DNA from: Xenococcus sp. PCC 7305
GTDB lineage: Bacteria > Cyanobacteriota > Cyanobacteriia > Cyanobacteriales > Xenococcaceae
Reading direction: 5' to 3'
Assembly: GCF_000332055.1 (NCBI RefSeq)
Contig: NZ_ALVZ01000224.1
Location: 1-64,000, forward strand
DNA: 64,000 bases
Numbering within the stretch: position 1 is the stretch's first letter; every line of letters starts with the position of its first letter. The notes beneath the pieces were generated by a model, which did no database searches, was not told the DNA's origin, and saw only the letters and a program-made list of their open reading frames with translations. A program made the position numbers and the translations under genes. This document shows positions 29,030-37,150 of the stretch, piece after piece.

Positions 29030-29800
29030 TTAAATTCCTGGAGTGGTTTGTTGAAATAACATAGCAAAATCCCTGGTAACTATGGCATCAGGAGCATCTT
29101 GTGGCTTGGAGATCACATCAAAAGCTTTGTTGCGAGCATCGGGTTCTTGTAATGCCTGAACGACCACAGAAGCGACATCAGCTCTGGGAATAGAAGTAGC
29201 AATTCCATCAGGAGGATTGGTAAGGAGAGTATCATTTTTGCCCACTAGTAATTCTCTAACTCCACCCTCAAGATCAATTAGACCCCCAGCACGAATAATC
29301 GTGTAATCGATGCCCGAATCAATCAAATATTGTTCCGCTTTGCGTTTCCAAATAAGTATTTTGCCATTGCCCATTTGATTAAGAGGATGATTGGGATTTG
29401 TCCCTCCCATCGAACCTACTAGTACAATATGTTCTACACCCAATTTTCGAGCCGCATCGATTTGATTTTTCTGACCATAATAGTCAACTGTTTCTGGCAT
29501 CCCGCCTGGTTCGTACTCAAATTGAGGAGGTGCGCCCGGAGTAGATGAGGCTTTCATTTTAACCCCGGCACTGGTCAAAATAACGAGAGACGAGCAACCT
29601 TGCAAAGCAGTTTCCAAGCTAGATTGCTCCGTAATATCTCCCAAGAAAAAACTCTCCGTAGAGCCGAATATTTCTTCGACTTTTGAGCTGGATCTGGCAA
29701 AGCCAATTCCTTGAAACTGATCACTCTGCTGGCGTAGTTGCTTCAAAACTAATGCTCCCGTTCTACCAGTCGCACCTGTGACTAATACTCGTTTTGTCAT
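29030..29800 (-). CDS. SDR-family NAD(P)-binding protein (atypical, NmrA/Ycf39-like)
   Basis: A 256-aa Rossmann protein. The N-terminal VTGATGRTGALVLKQL is a GATGxTG motif of atypical short-chain dehydrogenases. The middle has VLVGSMGGTNP where classical members have the catalytic Ser/Tyr, and the YxxxK position is not obvious, so it may bind NAD(P) without being an oxidoreductase. A glycine/proline-rich insertion is seen around residue 85. Heptamers (CCTAAAA/CCTATCA variants, 29816-29850) lie upstream of the start. Confidence 0.85.
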   Translation of the reverse strand: MTKRVLVTGATGRTGALVLKQLRQQSDQFQGIGFARSSSKVEEIFGSTESFFLGDITEQSSLETALQGCSSLVILTSAGVKMKASSTPGAPPQFEYEPGGMPETVDYYGQKNQIDAARKLGVEHIVLVGSMGGTNPNHPLNQMGNGKILIWKRKAEQYLIDSGIDYTIIRAGGLIDLEGGVRELLVGKNDTLLTNPPDGIATSIPRADVASVVVQALQEPDARNKAFDVISKPQDAPDAIVTRDFAMLFQQTTPGI

Positions 29801-29962
29801 TATATAATTCTTTTAAACCTAAAACCTATCACCTAAAACCTAACACCTATCTTGATGAGTAAATAAATTATCAAGTTGTGTTGGCAGTAATTTCCGAGCC
29901 TCAATTTCCTATAATTTAAGAGTCATAAAGATCCACAATATTATTGATCGATAAAAATAGCC

Positions 29963-30520
29963 GTGATTATACCTAACTTTTTGGGTGCATTTCTCCCGCC
30001 AATTTCTTTAGATAGCCTATTTTCCACCCAAGGAATTATGGTGATGCTTTTGGTAGCCTATGGAGGGGCAATGTGGATGTTTCTTTCTAGTGCGCCCAAG
30101 GTCTACACCATCATGGTTTCCGATCTCCAAGTTGCTCGGGAATTTTATGAAGGTTTGCTCAATTTATCTGCTGCCGATGTTCCTCTTCATTATTATTACA
30201 ATTACGAACAGGCAATGGGAGCAGGCAGTTTAGATCAAATGTATTTAGCTGGTACGCCCCGCAATCCTGGCTTTGAAAGCAATGATGGTTTATGGTATCA
30301 GCTGAAGAAGAATACGCAACTTCATGTGATTTCTGGTGCTAGCAGAGGAAATAGCGATCGCCAACGCCATGTTTGTTTTGATCGTGATTGCCTAGAAGAA
30401 GTTTTACTAAAAATACAATCTCGACGTTTAAAATACAAGATACGTCGAGACAGACCACTGAATTTTTTAGTTAAAGATATTGAACAACGCACTATTGAAA
30501 TGGCAGAAGTGTCGAATTAA
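29963..30520 (+). CDS. Glyoxalase/VOC-fold protein with N-terminal membrane segment
   Basis: A 185-aa protein from GTG 29963. A hydrophobic N-terminus (LLVAYGGAMWMFLSS, about residues 28-46) leads into a half-VOC fold starting APKVYTIMVSDLQVAREFYE. Metal-ligand positions are not all kept, so enzymatic activity is doubtful. It sits 3 bp before the tmk-like gene and is surely co-transcribed with it. Function is unknown. Confidence 0.75.
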   Translation: MIIPNFLGAFLPPISLDSLFSTQGIMVMLLVAYGGAMWMFLSSAPKVYTIMVSDLQVAREFYEGLLNLSAADVPLHYYYNYEQAMGAGSLDQMYLAGTPRNPGFESNDGLWYQLKKNTQLHVISGASRGNSDRQRHVCFDRDCLEEVLLKIQSRRLKYKIRRDRPLNFLVKDIEQRTIEMAEVSN

Positions 30521-30523
30521 TTA

Positions 30524-31144
30524 ATGAATCAAAAACTTTTCATTGTTTTAGAAGGAATTGATGGCTCTGGCTCGTCCACTCAATCAGATCTACTAAAGGA
30601 TTATTTTATAGCCCAAGGAGAAAAAGCTGTAATTAGCCCGGAACCTTCTAGTGGCATCATTGGTAATTTGATTAGACAAGCCCTAAAAAAGAGAATTTTA
30701 TTTACACAGGATACTGATTTGTTCGATGAGCAAATGGCTTATCTTTTTGCCGCAGACCGCCATGATCACTTATATAACGATGTAGATGGAGTCTTTAAGC
30801 TAATTAATGATGGCTTTCATGTTATTAGTACCAGATACTACTTTTCTTCTTTAGCTTACAATTGCCAAACTCCAGAAGAATTTAATTTTGTTAGTAATCT
30901 AAACCACAAATTTCCTAACCCAGATCTAGCAATTTATTTAGATATTCCTGCCGAAGTATCTTTAGCCAGAATTCAAGATCGTTCTTTGAAAGAAGTTTAC
31001 GAAACGAAAACCAAGTTAAGCAAAGTCAGGAAAAACTATCAGAAAATATTTGCTGATTATCCAGATAAGTTACTGATTATTGACGGCACCGAAGACAAAA
31101 CACAAATCAACAGAAAAATCATCAGTGCGCTACCAAATCTTTAG
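30524..31144 (+). CDS. tmk: Thymidylate kinase-like protein with altered P-loop
   Basis: A 206-aa protein with the dTMP kinase layout: P-loop region EGIDGSGSST (10-19), a DR(H) motif in AADRHDHLYND, STRYYFSSLAYN for dTMP binding, and LDIPAEVSLARIQDR. The canonical P-loop lysine (GxGKST) is Ser17 here. I recall the same change in other cyanobacterial proteins annotated as tmk, so it is probably a lineage trait, not an error. Either another lysine or arginine supplies the charge, or this is a relative with another role. A standard tmk may exist elsewhere in the genome. Confidence 0.75.
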   Translation: MNQKLFIVLEGIDGSGSSTQSDLLKDYFIAQGEKAVISPEPSSGIIGNLIRQALKKRILFTQDTDLFDEQMAYLFAADRHDHLYNDVDGVFKLINDGFHVISTRYYFSSLAYNCQTPEEFNFVSNLNHKFPNPDLAIYLDIPAEVSLARIQDRSLKEVYETKTKLSKVRKNYQKIFADYPDKLLIIDGTEDKTQINRKIISALPNL

Positions 31145-31189
31145 TAAGACATTAAAAACACACAATTCTCTCTTATCCCCCATTACCCA

Positions 31190-31675
31190 TTACTTAACTT
31201 CAATAATTTCCACATCTTCAATCATTTTCCCCTGATGCATCAATGATTCATGACTATTGGCATTTAGACTAACTTTGACTTCGTTAGAGCCAGTGGGTAA
31301 GTTATCTAGATAGTACCAGTTCCCGTAAAGACGAGTAACTTTGTTTCCATTGACAAACAGATGGGCATGACCTTGATTCAATTTGTTTTCACTGTTAACG
31401 TCTTGAGGCGTTAATTGAAAGTTCTCCAGTTTTATTTCCAAATTCCAGCCTTTGACTGTATCTTCATAAACAACTAAATCCACATTGGGAACTGGTTGAC
31501 CTTCATCTATCACCACTATCCCATGATGATGCATATCAGTAGATTCGTCTAGAGAAAACTCCTGATGATTATGTTGATGATGGTCTTTGTTTTTATCCTC
31601 ATTAGCGCCAATGGAATTACCGAAAACCAGAATCGAACAAACAGTAGATAAAGTAATTAACAAGGGTTTATTCAT
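31190..31675 (-). CDS. Exported histidine-rich protein, possibly metal-binding
   Basis: A 161-aa protein with a signal peptide (cleaved near residue 24) and two His clusters (DHHQHNHQ and DMHHHG) before a beta-sandwich-like domain with GHAHLFVNGNKVTRLYGNWY and SHESLMHQGK. His, Met and Glu clusters in an exported protein suggest binding of copper or another metal. I do not recognise a named family with certainty. It stands alone. Confidence 0.6.
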   Translation of the reverse strand: MNKPLLITLSTVCSILVFGNSIGANEDKNKDHHQHNHQEFSLDESTDMHHHGIVVIDEGQPVPNVDLVVYEDTVKGWNLEIKLENFQLTPQDVNSENKLNQGHAHLFVNGNKVTRLYGNWYYLDNLPTGSNEVKVSLNANSHESLMHQGKMIEDVEIIEVK

Positions 31676-31768
31676 CGATGGGCTATCCCTAAATATAATG
31701 ATGACAGTTAGGGATTATTGCAAAAGGCAGTTTTAATAGTCAAAAGACAAACCGTCAATCCCTTCGGA

Positions 31769-31808
31769 CCTCTGCCTTCTGCCCTCTGCCCTCTGCCCTC
31801 TGCCTTCG
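31769..31808. repeat. Heptamer tract (CTGCCCT/CTGCCTT units)
   Basis: About five tandem copies of a 7-bp unit end just at the stop of the PATAN gene. The same unit appears at 36152-36178, 52690-52709, 52801-52815 and 54643-54675, and as its complement at 42828-42840. Confidence 0.75.
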
Positions 31809-31810
31809 TC

Positions 31811-32575
31811 TCAAGTTGGAATCAACAGCCCTGGCAAATCTGGGATTTCTACTAGTTTGATATAACCTTTAAAAAAATAGGGTATGAGACCGCAGGTAAC
31901 CTCAAAAACGCTTTTGTTCATTTTGATGGCCAAATCCCGCAGGGTATGTTCCCCATCAAGCAATCTCACCATATTTTGAAAAATAATCGAGGGCACTTGG
32001 GCTTTTAATTCCTCATAATCTTTAAGTACAGGCGCTCTATTTGGAGAACAGGAAGCGAGTCCCTTACCCAGCCAAATTCCCCAATCTTTTTCCGCTGTAG
32101 ACAAGACATCCAGAGTCTCTAGAGAAGATAGTGAAAGATGGAAACCAGATTTTAATAGCACATGAGCGGAGATGTTCTGACTAGAAATTTTTAGTGATGC
32201 TCGATGTTCTTGCTGCACATATTTCTCTTGTAAAATGTCAAAAAAACTCTCTCTAACTCTCTGCTCTATTAAACTTGTAATCGATTCTCTACGAGCTAAC
32301 TGATTTTTTAAGAGAATTTCAATAAAATGGTAGTCACAGGAATATTGAGAATAAATATTATTTTGATCAAAATATTTCATCGTCGCCTCAGAACAAATAG
32401 CCTGAAAATGTCTTTGCCAAAAGCGAAATGTATGAGAGCCACCTTCTACCCATAACAACATCCCAAGGTAAAAATAAACTTTCCATTGGCGATTTCTTAA
32501 GGATGTTATAGTGACAACACCTGTAAATTTTTCTTCTTTAAAAGATGCTAAGTCTTTTATTAGCTGACTAGACAT
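31811..32575 (-). CDS. Stand-alone PATAN (DUF4388) domain protein
   Basis: A 254-aa protein matching the N-terminal part of PatA/PixG-type response regulators: FTGVVTITSLRNRQWKVYFY with LGMLLWVEGG, then a helical middle and a C-terminal ILFQNMV-like winged segment. These proteins normally continue into a CheY-like receiver of about 120 residues. Here the frame stops at 31811 directly beside a heptamer tract and no receiver remnant follows, so the gene is either a natural short form or was truncated. PATAN proteins control pili and phototaxis; that role is inferred. Confidence 0.75.
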   Translation of the reverse strand: MSSQLIKDLASFKEEKFTGVVTITSLRNRQWKVYFYLGMLLWVEGGSHTFRFWQRHFQAICSEATMKYFDQNNIYSQYSCDYHFIEILLKNQLARRESITSLIEQRVRESFFDILQEKYVQQEHRASLKISSQNISAHVLLKSGFHLSLSSLETLDVLSTAEKDWGIWLGKGLASCSPNRAPVLKDYEELKAQVPSIIFQNMVRLLDGEHTLRDLAIKMNKSVFEVTCGLIPYFFKGYIKLVEIPDLPGLLIPT

Positions 32576-32719
32576 GAAAAAAGCTAGGTATTACAAGCGA
32601 ATAGAGATTATAAGAAAACTGGATATCAGGCAAATAAAAGATAAAAATAAGCATTTTATCTTATAAAAAAATGCGACTGGAGTTCACCATCGCCTCAGTT
32701 TAACCTTCACTTAGCAATA

Positions 32720-33568
32720 ATGGAAACCTTTTTGACTTTGGGAAAATTATATATAGTAGCGACTCCCATCGGAAATCTTGAAGACATGACTTTGAGAGGA
32801 ATTAGAGTCCTCAAGGAGGTTGATTTAATCGCAGCAGAAGATACTCGTCATACGGGAAAATTATTAAAACATTTCGAAGTCAAAACCCCGCAAATCAGTT
32901 ATCACGAACATAATAGTCGTTTGCGAGGTCAGGAGTTGGTCTCCAAGCTAGAACAAGGAACTAATATTGCCTTGGTTAGTGATGCGGGAATGCCGGGGAT
33001 TAGCGATCCTGGAGCGGAGTTGATTGCTTCTGCGATCGCAGCTGGCATTTTGATCATCCCCATTCCTGGAGTTAGTGCTAGTATCACGGCTTTGGTAAGT
33101 TCTGGGTTGGCTACAGAGCGATTTGTGTTTGAGGGTTTTTTGCCAACTCAAGGGAAACTCAGAAAAGAACGTTTACAAGGATTACAAAATGAAGTCCGAA
33201 CCATCGTATTATATGAAGCTCCCCATCGGTTGTTGACGAGCTTAAAGGATTTGGCCAAAGTTTTAGGGCAGGAGCGATCGCTTGTTTTGGGTCGAGAATT
33301 AACTAAAATCCATGAAGAGTTTTGGCGCGGTGATCTTCAAGGAGCGATCGCACTGTATACAGAAAAAGTTCAACCAAAAGGAGAATACACTCTAGTAATC
33401 GCAGGTTCCCAAGTAGAATCGAATCTGATATTGTCAGAGGAGCAGATCAAAGCAGAATTGACACAACTTCTAGAGCAAGGCATGACGCGATCGCAAGCCT
33501 GTCGCTATCTAGCCGAACAAACCTCCTTCTCTAGAAGACAAATCTATCAATTATCAGTTAACAATTAA
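32720..33568 (+). CDS. rsmI: 16S rRNA (cytidine(1402)-2'-O)-methyltransferase
   Basis: A 282-aa SAM enzyme with YIVATPIGNLEDMTLRG near the N-terminus, AAEDTRHTGKLL, SDAGMPGISDPGAELI and GLATERFVFEGFLP; all are RsmI hallmarks within the tetrapyrrole-methylase fold. The C-terminal helical domain is present. RsmI 2'-O-methylates C1402 in the ribosomal decoding centre, together with RsmH. Confidence 0.93.
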   Translation: METFLTLGKLYIVATPIGNLEDMTLRGIRVLKEVDLIAAEDTRHTGKLLKHFEVKTPQISYHEHNSRLRGQELVSKLEQGTNIALVSDAGMPGISDPGAELIASAIAAGILIIPIPGVSASITALVSSGLATERFVFEGFLPTQGKLRKERLQGLQNEVRTIVLYEAPHRLLTSLKDLAKVLGQERSLVLGRELTKIHEEFWRGDLQGAIALYTEKVQPKGEYTLVIAGSQVESNLILSEEQIKAELTQLLEQGMTRSQACRYLAEQTSFSRRQIYQLSVNN

Positions 33569-33606
33569 CTGTTATAAATTCTTAATTTTCAATTTTCAAT
33601 TACCTA

Positions 33607-34599
33607 ATGTCTCTCCCTTCTAAATATATAGTCAAGCTAGGAAAGTTTACCTGGACAACAATGTGGCAAATTATGATGTCGCAACTTGCTCCTAGTGATA
33701 AAGCTGGCTCCTATGTGCGCCCAGAAAGTCAATTTAGAAATAGCGTTAGCGTTTCTACAACAGAAAATAGTCCTTATCCTGTTGCCCAAAAGCGTTACCG
33801 GTTATATGTCGGGATGAGTTGTCCTTGGGCACATCGTACTTTGGTGGTTAGAGCCTTGAAAGGATTAGAAAATGCGATCGCAACATCGATAGTTTACCCT
33901 TCAACCGACTCAGGAATTTGGCTACTCCAAGAAACAGAATATGGCTGCAATACGGTTCCCGAATTATATAAACTAGCCCAACCCGGATATCAAGGCAGAT
34001 CCACCGTTCCAATCCTCTGGGACGATGAAACTAAAACTATTGTGAATAATGAAAGTGCCGAAATTATCGAAATTCTCAATGCACAGTTTAATGAGTTCGC
34101 TACTAACCCCAGCCTAGATCTCTATTCCGAAGCTTTACAAGAGCAGATAAATGACTGGAATCGCAAAATTTATCCTGCAATAAATAATGGGGTCTATCGT
34201 TGTGGTTTTGCCCAAACCCAAACTGCTTATGAGTCAGCTTGTCATGAATTATTTACTGTTTTAGATGAGATTGATGCTGTCTTAGAAACAAATCGTTATC
34301 TATGTGGCCAACAATTGACCCTAGCCGATATCAGGTTGTTTACCACTTTATTTAGATTTGATATCGCCTATTACGGATTATTTAAATGTAATCGTAGTCG
34401 CATTCAAGATTACAAAAATTTAGCAGGTTACCTGCGTGATATTTATCAATTACCTGGCGTTGCTGATACTTGCGATCTCGAACAGGTCAAAAAAGATTAT
34501 TACGGTAATTTATTTCCCCTTAACCCAGGAGGAATTATTCCTTTAGGGGGAGATTTGAATTATCTTCTGGAACCTCATCATCGAGATAGTCTTGAATAA
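33607..34599 (+). CDS. Xi-class glutathione transferase (glutathionyl-hydroquinone reductase type)
   Basis: A 330-aa two-domain protein. The thioredoxin-fold domain has GMSCPWAHRTL with the redox-active Cys72. NNESAEII is the glutathione-binding Glu-Ser pair. The all-alpha domain has YLCGQQLTLADIRLFTTLFRFD. Cysteine at the start of the active-site motif marks the Xi class, which reduces glutathionylated hydroquinones. Cyanobacterial members also act in oxidative stress. A heptamer tract lies just upstream. Confidence 0.88.
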   Translation: MSLPSKYIVKLGKFTWTTMWQIMMSQLAPSDKAGSYVRPESQFRNSVSVSTTENSPYPVAQKRYRLYVGMSCPWAHRTLVVRALKGLENAIATSIVYPSTDSGIWLLQETEYGCNTVPELYKLAQPGYQGRSTVPILWDDETKTIVNNESAEIIEILNAQFNEFATNPSLDLYSEALQEQINDWNRKIYPAINNGVYRCGFAQTQTAYESACHELFTVLDEIDAVLETNRYLCGQQLTLADIRLFTTLFRFDIAYYGLFKCNRSRIQDYKNLAGYLRDIYQLPGVADTCDLEQVKKDYYGNLFPLNPGGIIPLGGDLNYLLEPHHRDSLE

Positions 34600-34674
34600 A
34601 TTAAACACCTTTCATGTTTCACGGCAAATCACATCTGTTATATACTTACTGGAAAACTATTTATCATTTTTCAT

Positions 34675-34968
34675 ATGGCTTCCTGCACAAAGAATATCAC
34701 AATTCAACATCAACCAAGCCAAGCAACTCTAGATGAGTTGGGCGTTTTTCAATGGTCTATTTGGACCAAGGAAGTATCGGAGTTTCCTTGGACTTATGAT
34801 GAGGCAGAAACTTGTTATTTTTTAGCAGGAGATGTAATTGTAACTCCTGAGAGAGGGGAGCCTGTCACTATGGGGAAAGGAGATTTAGTTACTTTTCCTA
34901 GTGGCATGTCTTGTACTTGGAAAATTAATAGTCCAGTACAAAAACATTACAATTTTGGGGAGATCTAA
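34675..34968 (+). CDS. Small cupin-domain protein (DUF861-like)
   Basis: A 97-aa protein with a single cupin barrel: WTYDEAETCYFLAGDVIVTPE (motif 1 with Glu) and MGKGDLVTFPSGMSCTWKI (motif 2). The DUF861 type usually reads WxxxxxETCYxLeGxVxvTP, as here. These short cupins have no settled function; metal ligands are only partly kept. The gene lies 75 bp after the glutathione transferase gene. Confidence 0.85.
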   Translation: MASCTKNITIQHQPSQATLDELGVFQWSIWTKEVSEFPWTYDEAETCYFLAGDVIVTPERGEPVTMGKGDLVTFPSGMSCTWKINSPVQKHYNFGEI

Positions 34969-35137
34969 TAGGGCCTATGTTCTTAATTCTTAAACTTCGA
35001 GTGGAACAATAAATGTTTCAATTAAAAACGAAGTAATATTACATACTTTCTGCTGTCATAACCTCTTGTGAAGTATTTTAATGATATTTTGATTGATGTA
35101 CGAGAGGTCAATGCAGTCGAAATATTAGGAGCATAAA

Positions 35138-35986
35138 ATGTCTTTACAAATAGGATTATTAGAGCAAAGTTTCAATTGTATTAGACCCTATGGCAAGCTG
35201 TTTGTTAGTAGCTTTCACGAAAACCTATTTCAAACTAATCCAGAAATCAAATCTTTATTTATGGGAGTTGAGTCCCAAATTCAAAAAAATCGAATTTGGG
35301 ATACTTTAGTCTTGATTATGGAAAATATTCGGCATCCTAATCTTTTAAATAATACTCTTCAGGGATTGGGTGCAAGATTGTTTACCCATGGATTATTGCC
35401 CAAGCATTATCCTTTAGTAAAAAAAGCTTTCCTCGCAACATTTAAACAATTTTTGGGAAATGAATGGAATTCTGAATTGGAACAAGCTTGGAAAAATGCC
35501 TATACTTATTTCCATGATTTGATGCAAGAAGGCGCGGAAAGAGCTCGTCAGCAAATAGCGAGCAAAACCCCTGATACCTCCTCAGAGCATAAGGACGTAA
35601 GATTTAGAAAGTCTAAAACTTCTCCAGCAGCAAACGTCTTAGCGACCTCTAAAAGTCATTTAGAAAAAACTTTGGATTGGTTTCATCCCCAAAAGAAAGA
35701 GAAAATAAAAATCGAACTCGACAATTCAAAAGCTTCTAGTCAAACTGCATCGAAGACTGTAAAGGTAGAAACAACTAATCCTCAATCTACGCCAGGATAC
35801 CAGTCGGCAACAATAGCAGCAACGGCTACAGCCACCCAAATCAAGCCAATTATTACCGAACAGCCCAATCAAGATCAATCAGAAAGCCAATTTAGTGAGT
35901 CGAAGGATCAGTCCAAGAAAAGGTTACTAGTTAGTGGTGGCGTTGCCGGGGCAATTGGAGTTATTTTGCTAATGATGTTGCTATAG
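35138..35986 (+). CDS. Globin-fold protein lacking the proximal histidine, with C-terminal membrane anchor
   Basis: A 282-aa protein. Residues 1-140 form a globin of the flavohaemoglobin/sensor-globin line (LFVSSFHENLFQTNPEIKSL). The F-helix reads GLGARLFTHGLLPKHYPLV: by alignment with the KHxxxxIKPEQY pattern of flavohaemoglobin the haem-ligating His is Leu81. His84 and His90 lie nearby but off-register. A low-complexity Ser/Thr/Gln-rich linker (about 145-258) leads to one membrane helix at the very C-terminus (261-282). So this is probably a tail-anchored, haem-free or unusually ligated globin. Function is unknown. Confidence 0.8.
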   Translation: MSLQIGLLEQSFNCIRPYGKLFVSSFHENLFQTNPEIKSLFMGVESQIQKNRIWDTLVLIMENIRHPNLLNNTLQGLGARLFTHGLLPKHYPLVKKAFLATFKQFLGNEWNSELEQAWKNAYTYFHDLMQEGAERARQQIASKTPDTSSEHKDVRFRKSKTSPAANVLATSKSHLEKTLDWFHPQKKEKIKIELDNSKASSQTASKTVKVETTNPQSTPGYQSATIAATATATQIKPIITEQPNQDQSESQFSESKDQSKKRLLVSGGVAGAIGVILLMMLL

Positions 35987-35999
35987 ACTTGAACATTCT

Positions 36000-36311
36000 T
36001 CCCAAACTAAATGAATGACTAAGATAGTGAACGATATCACGGCCACTTCCATTGGGGGATTTTTGTTGACTTTTCAGAAACTAAAAAATCAACAAAATTG
36101 ACTAAAAGTCTTGCTATCATTAGTTTCTAGCCTTTATTTCGGGGTATTTTTTCCTTCTGCCCTCTGCCCTCTGCCTTCACCCCGTCAGGGGCTTTTGACT
36201 TCCCTGTAGCAGCACTAGGTAAATCGCAAATCCGAAAATGATTTTTCCTGTAGACGTTAAGCGACTTAAGGTTTAAATTGTATATCAGCTCTTGATCTTA
36301 TTAATTCTAAT
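36000..36311. other. Gene-free stretch with hairpin and dispersed repeat
   Basis: A long imperfect hairpin (36061-36077 with 36081-36097, 15 of 17 positions paired, 3-nt loop) follows the globin gene and may end its transcript. A copy of an 80-90 bp dispersed repeat with CTGCCCT heptamers lies at 36119-36200. Confidence 0.5.
36119..36200. repeat. Dispersed repeat with heptamers, copy 1
   Basis: The unit runs TTAGTTTCTAGCCTTTATTT, GGGGTATTTTTTCC, then CTGCCCT heptamers, then CACCCCGTCAGGGGCTTTTG and ACT. The copy at 54608-54697 is nearly identical but carries one more heptamer, so the copies differ mainly in repeat number. Confidence 0.75.
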
Positions 36312-37073
36312 ATGAAATATAAAATAACGACATTATCTAATTTATCTTTATGTATAGTATTATTCGCCAGTATCTTCAGTGGGGCCACGGTAAATTCTCC
36401 CTCAACCAAAGCGATCGCACAGATCGCCCAGGCACAAGAAACCAAAGAGGATAAGTTAGCTAAGGCTGGAGAAGCCACCATCGGAATGTTTGATGCTCTA
36501 ATTGCTGGAGAGTTTGAGCAGGCTAGAGGATATCTTAGCCCCAGCATCAAGGAATATACAACTGCTGCCCAGATTGAACAGCAATGGCAAAAAATCCTGG
36601 ACAACATGGGTGCTTTTGTCGAATATAAGAAGATTCGCCCCACGACTGTTTTCGATGACTACACTGTTCTGGTAAGTGCTAGATTTGAAAGTATCATCAC
36701 TGATTTTGCCGTCACCTTAGACAGTGAGCGACAAATTACTTCCGTAGATTTTCTTTGGATTGGCAATATTCAAGAAAATGCTGAGAATTTTGTTGATGCT
36801 TTAGCAGATGGCAATTATGCGACAGCCAGAAGCCTCTTTGCTCCCAAGCTAAAAGAGAACTTTTTACCTGAAGATTTAGAACAAGGATGGCAAGAGGTTT
36901 TAGCAGAAGCCGGTTCGTTTAAAGGTCGTTCCGAGTCAAAAAGAGTGGAAAGTTCTGGTTCCGATCTGGTGCTTGTCAATCTTGAGTTTGAGCGAGAGAA
37001 CCGCAGCTTAATGATTATTTTCAATCCTCTCAAACAAATTGTGGGGGTAGATTTCCCCGAGGAGGAAGAGTAG
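36312..37073 (+). CDS. Exported protein with two tandem DUF3887 domains
   Basis: A 253-aa protein with a signal peptide (about 1-36) and two copies of a DUF3887 domain: residues 55-150 (FDALIAGEFEQARGYLSP... VDFLWIG) and 155-250 (VDALADGNYATARSLFAP... VDFPEE). Each copy has the WQKIL/WQEVL and cone-like NTF2 pattern. The family is often fused to hydrolases in other bacteria; here it stands alone. Function is unknown. The domains probably pair into a dimer-like fold. Confidence 0.78.
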   Translation: MKYKITTLSNLSLCIVLFASIFSGATVNSPSTKAIAQIAQAQETKEDKLAKAGEATIGMFDALIAGEFEQARGYLSPSIKEYTTAAQIEQQWQKILDNMGAFVEYKKIRPTTVFDDYTVLVSARFESIITDFAVTLDSERQITSVDFLWIGNIQENAENFVDALADGNYATARSLFAPKLKENFLPEDLEQGWQEVLAEAGSFKGRSESKRVESSGSDLVLVNLEFERENRSLMIIFNPLKQIVGVDFPEEEE

Positions 37074-37150
37074 TAATAATCTTTTCAAACAAGGCACTAG
37101 TGATGCTGGGCGGAAGTAATTAGTAATAAGTACGTTTATTCCGCCTACGC

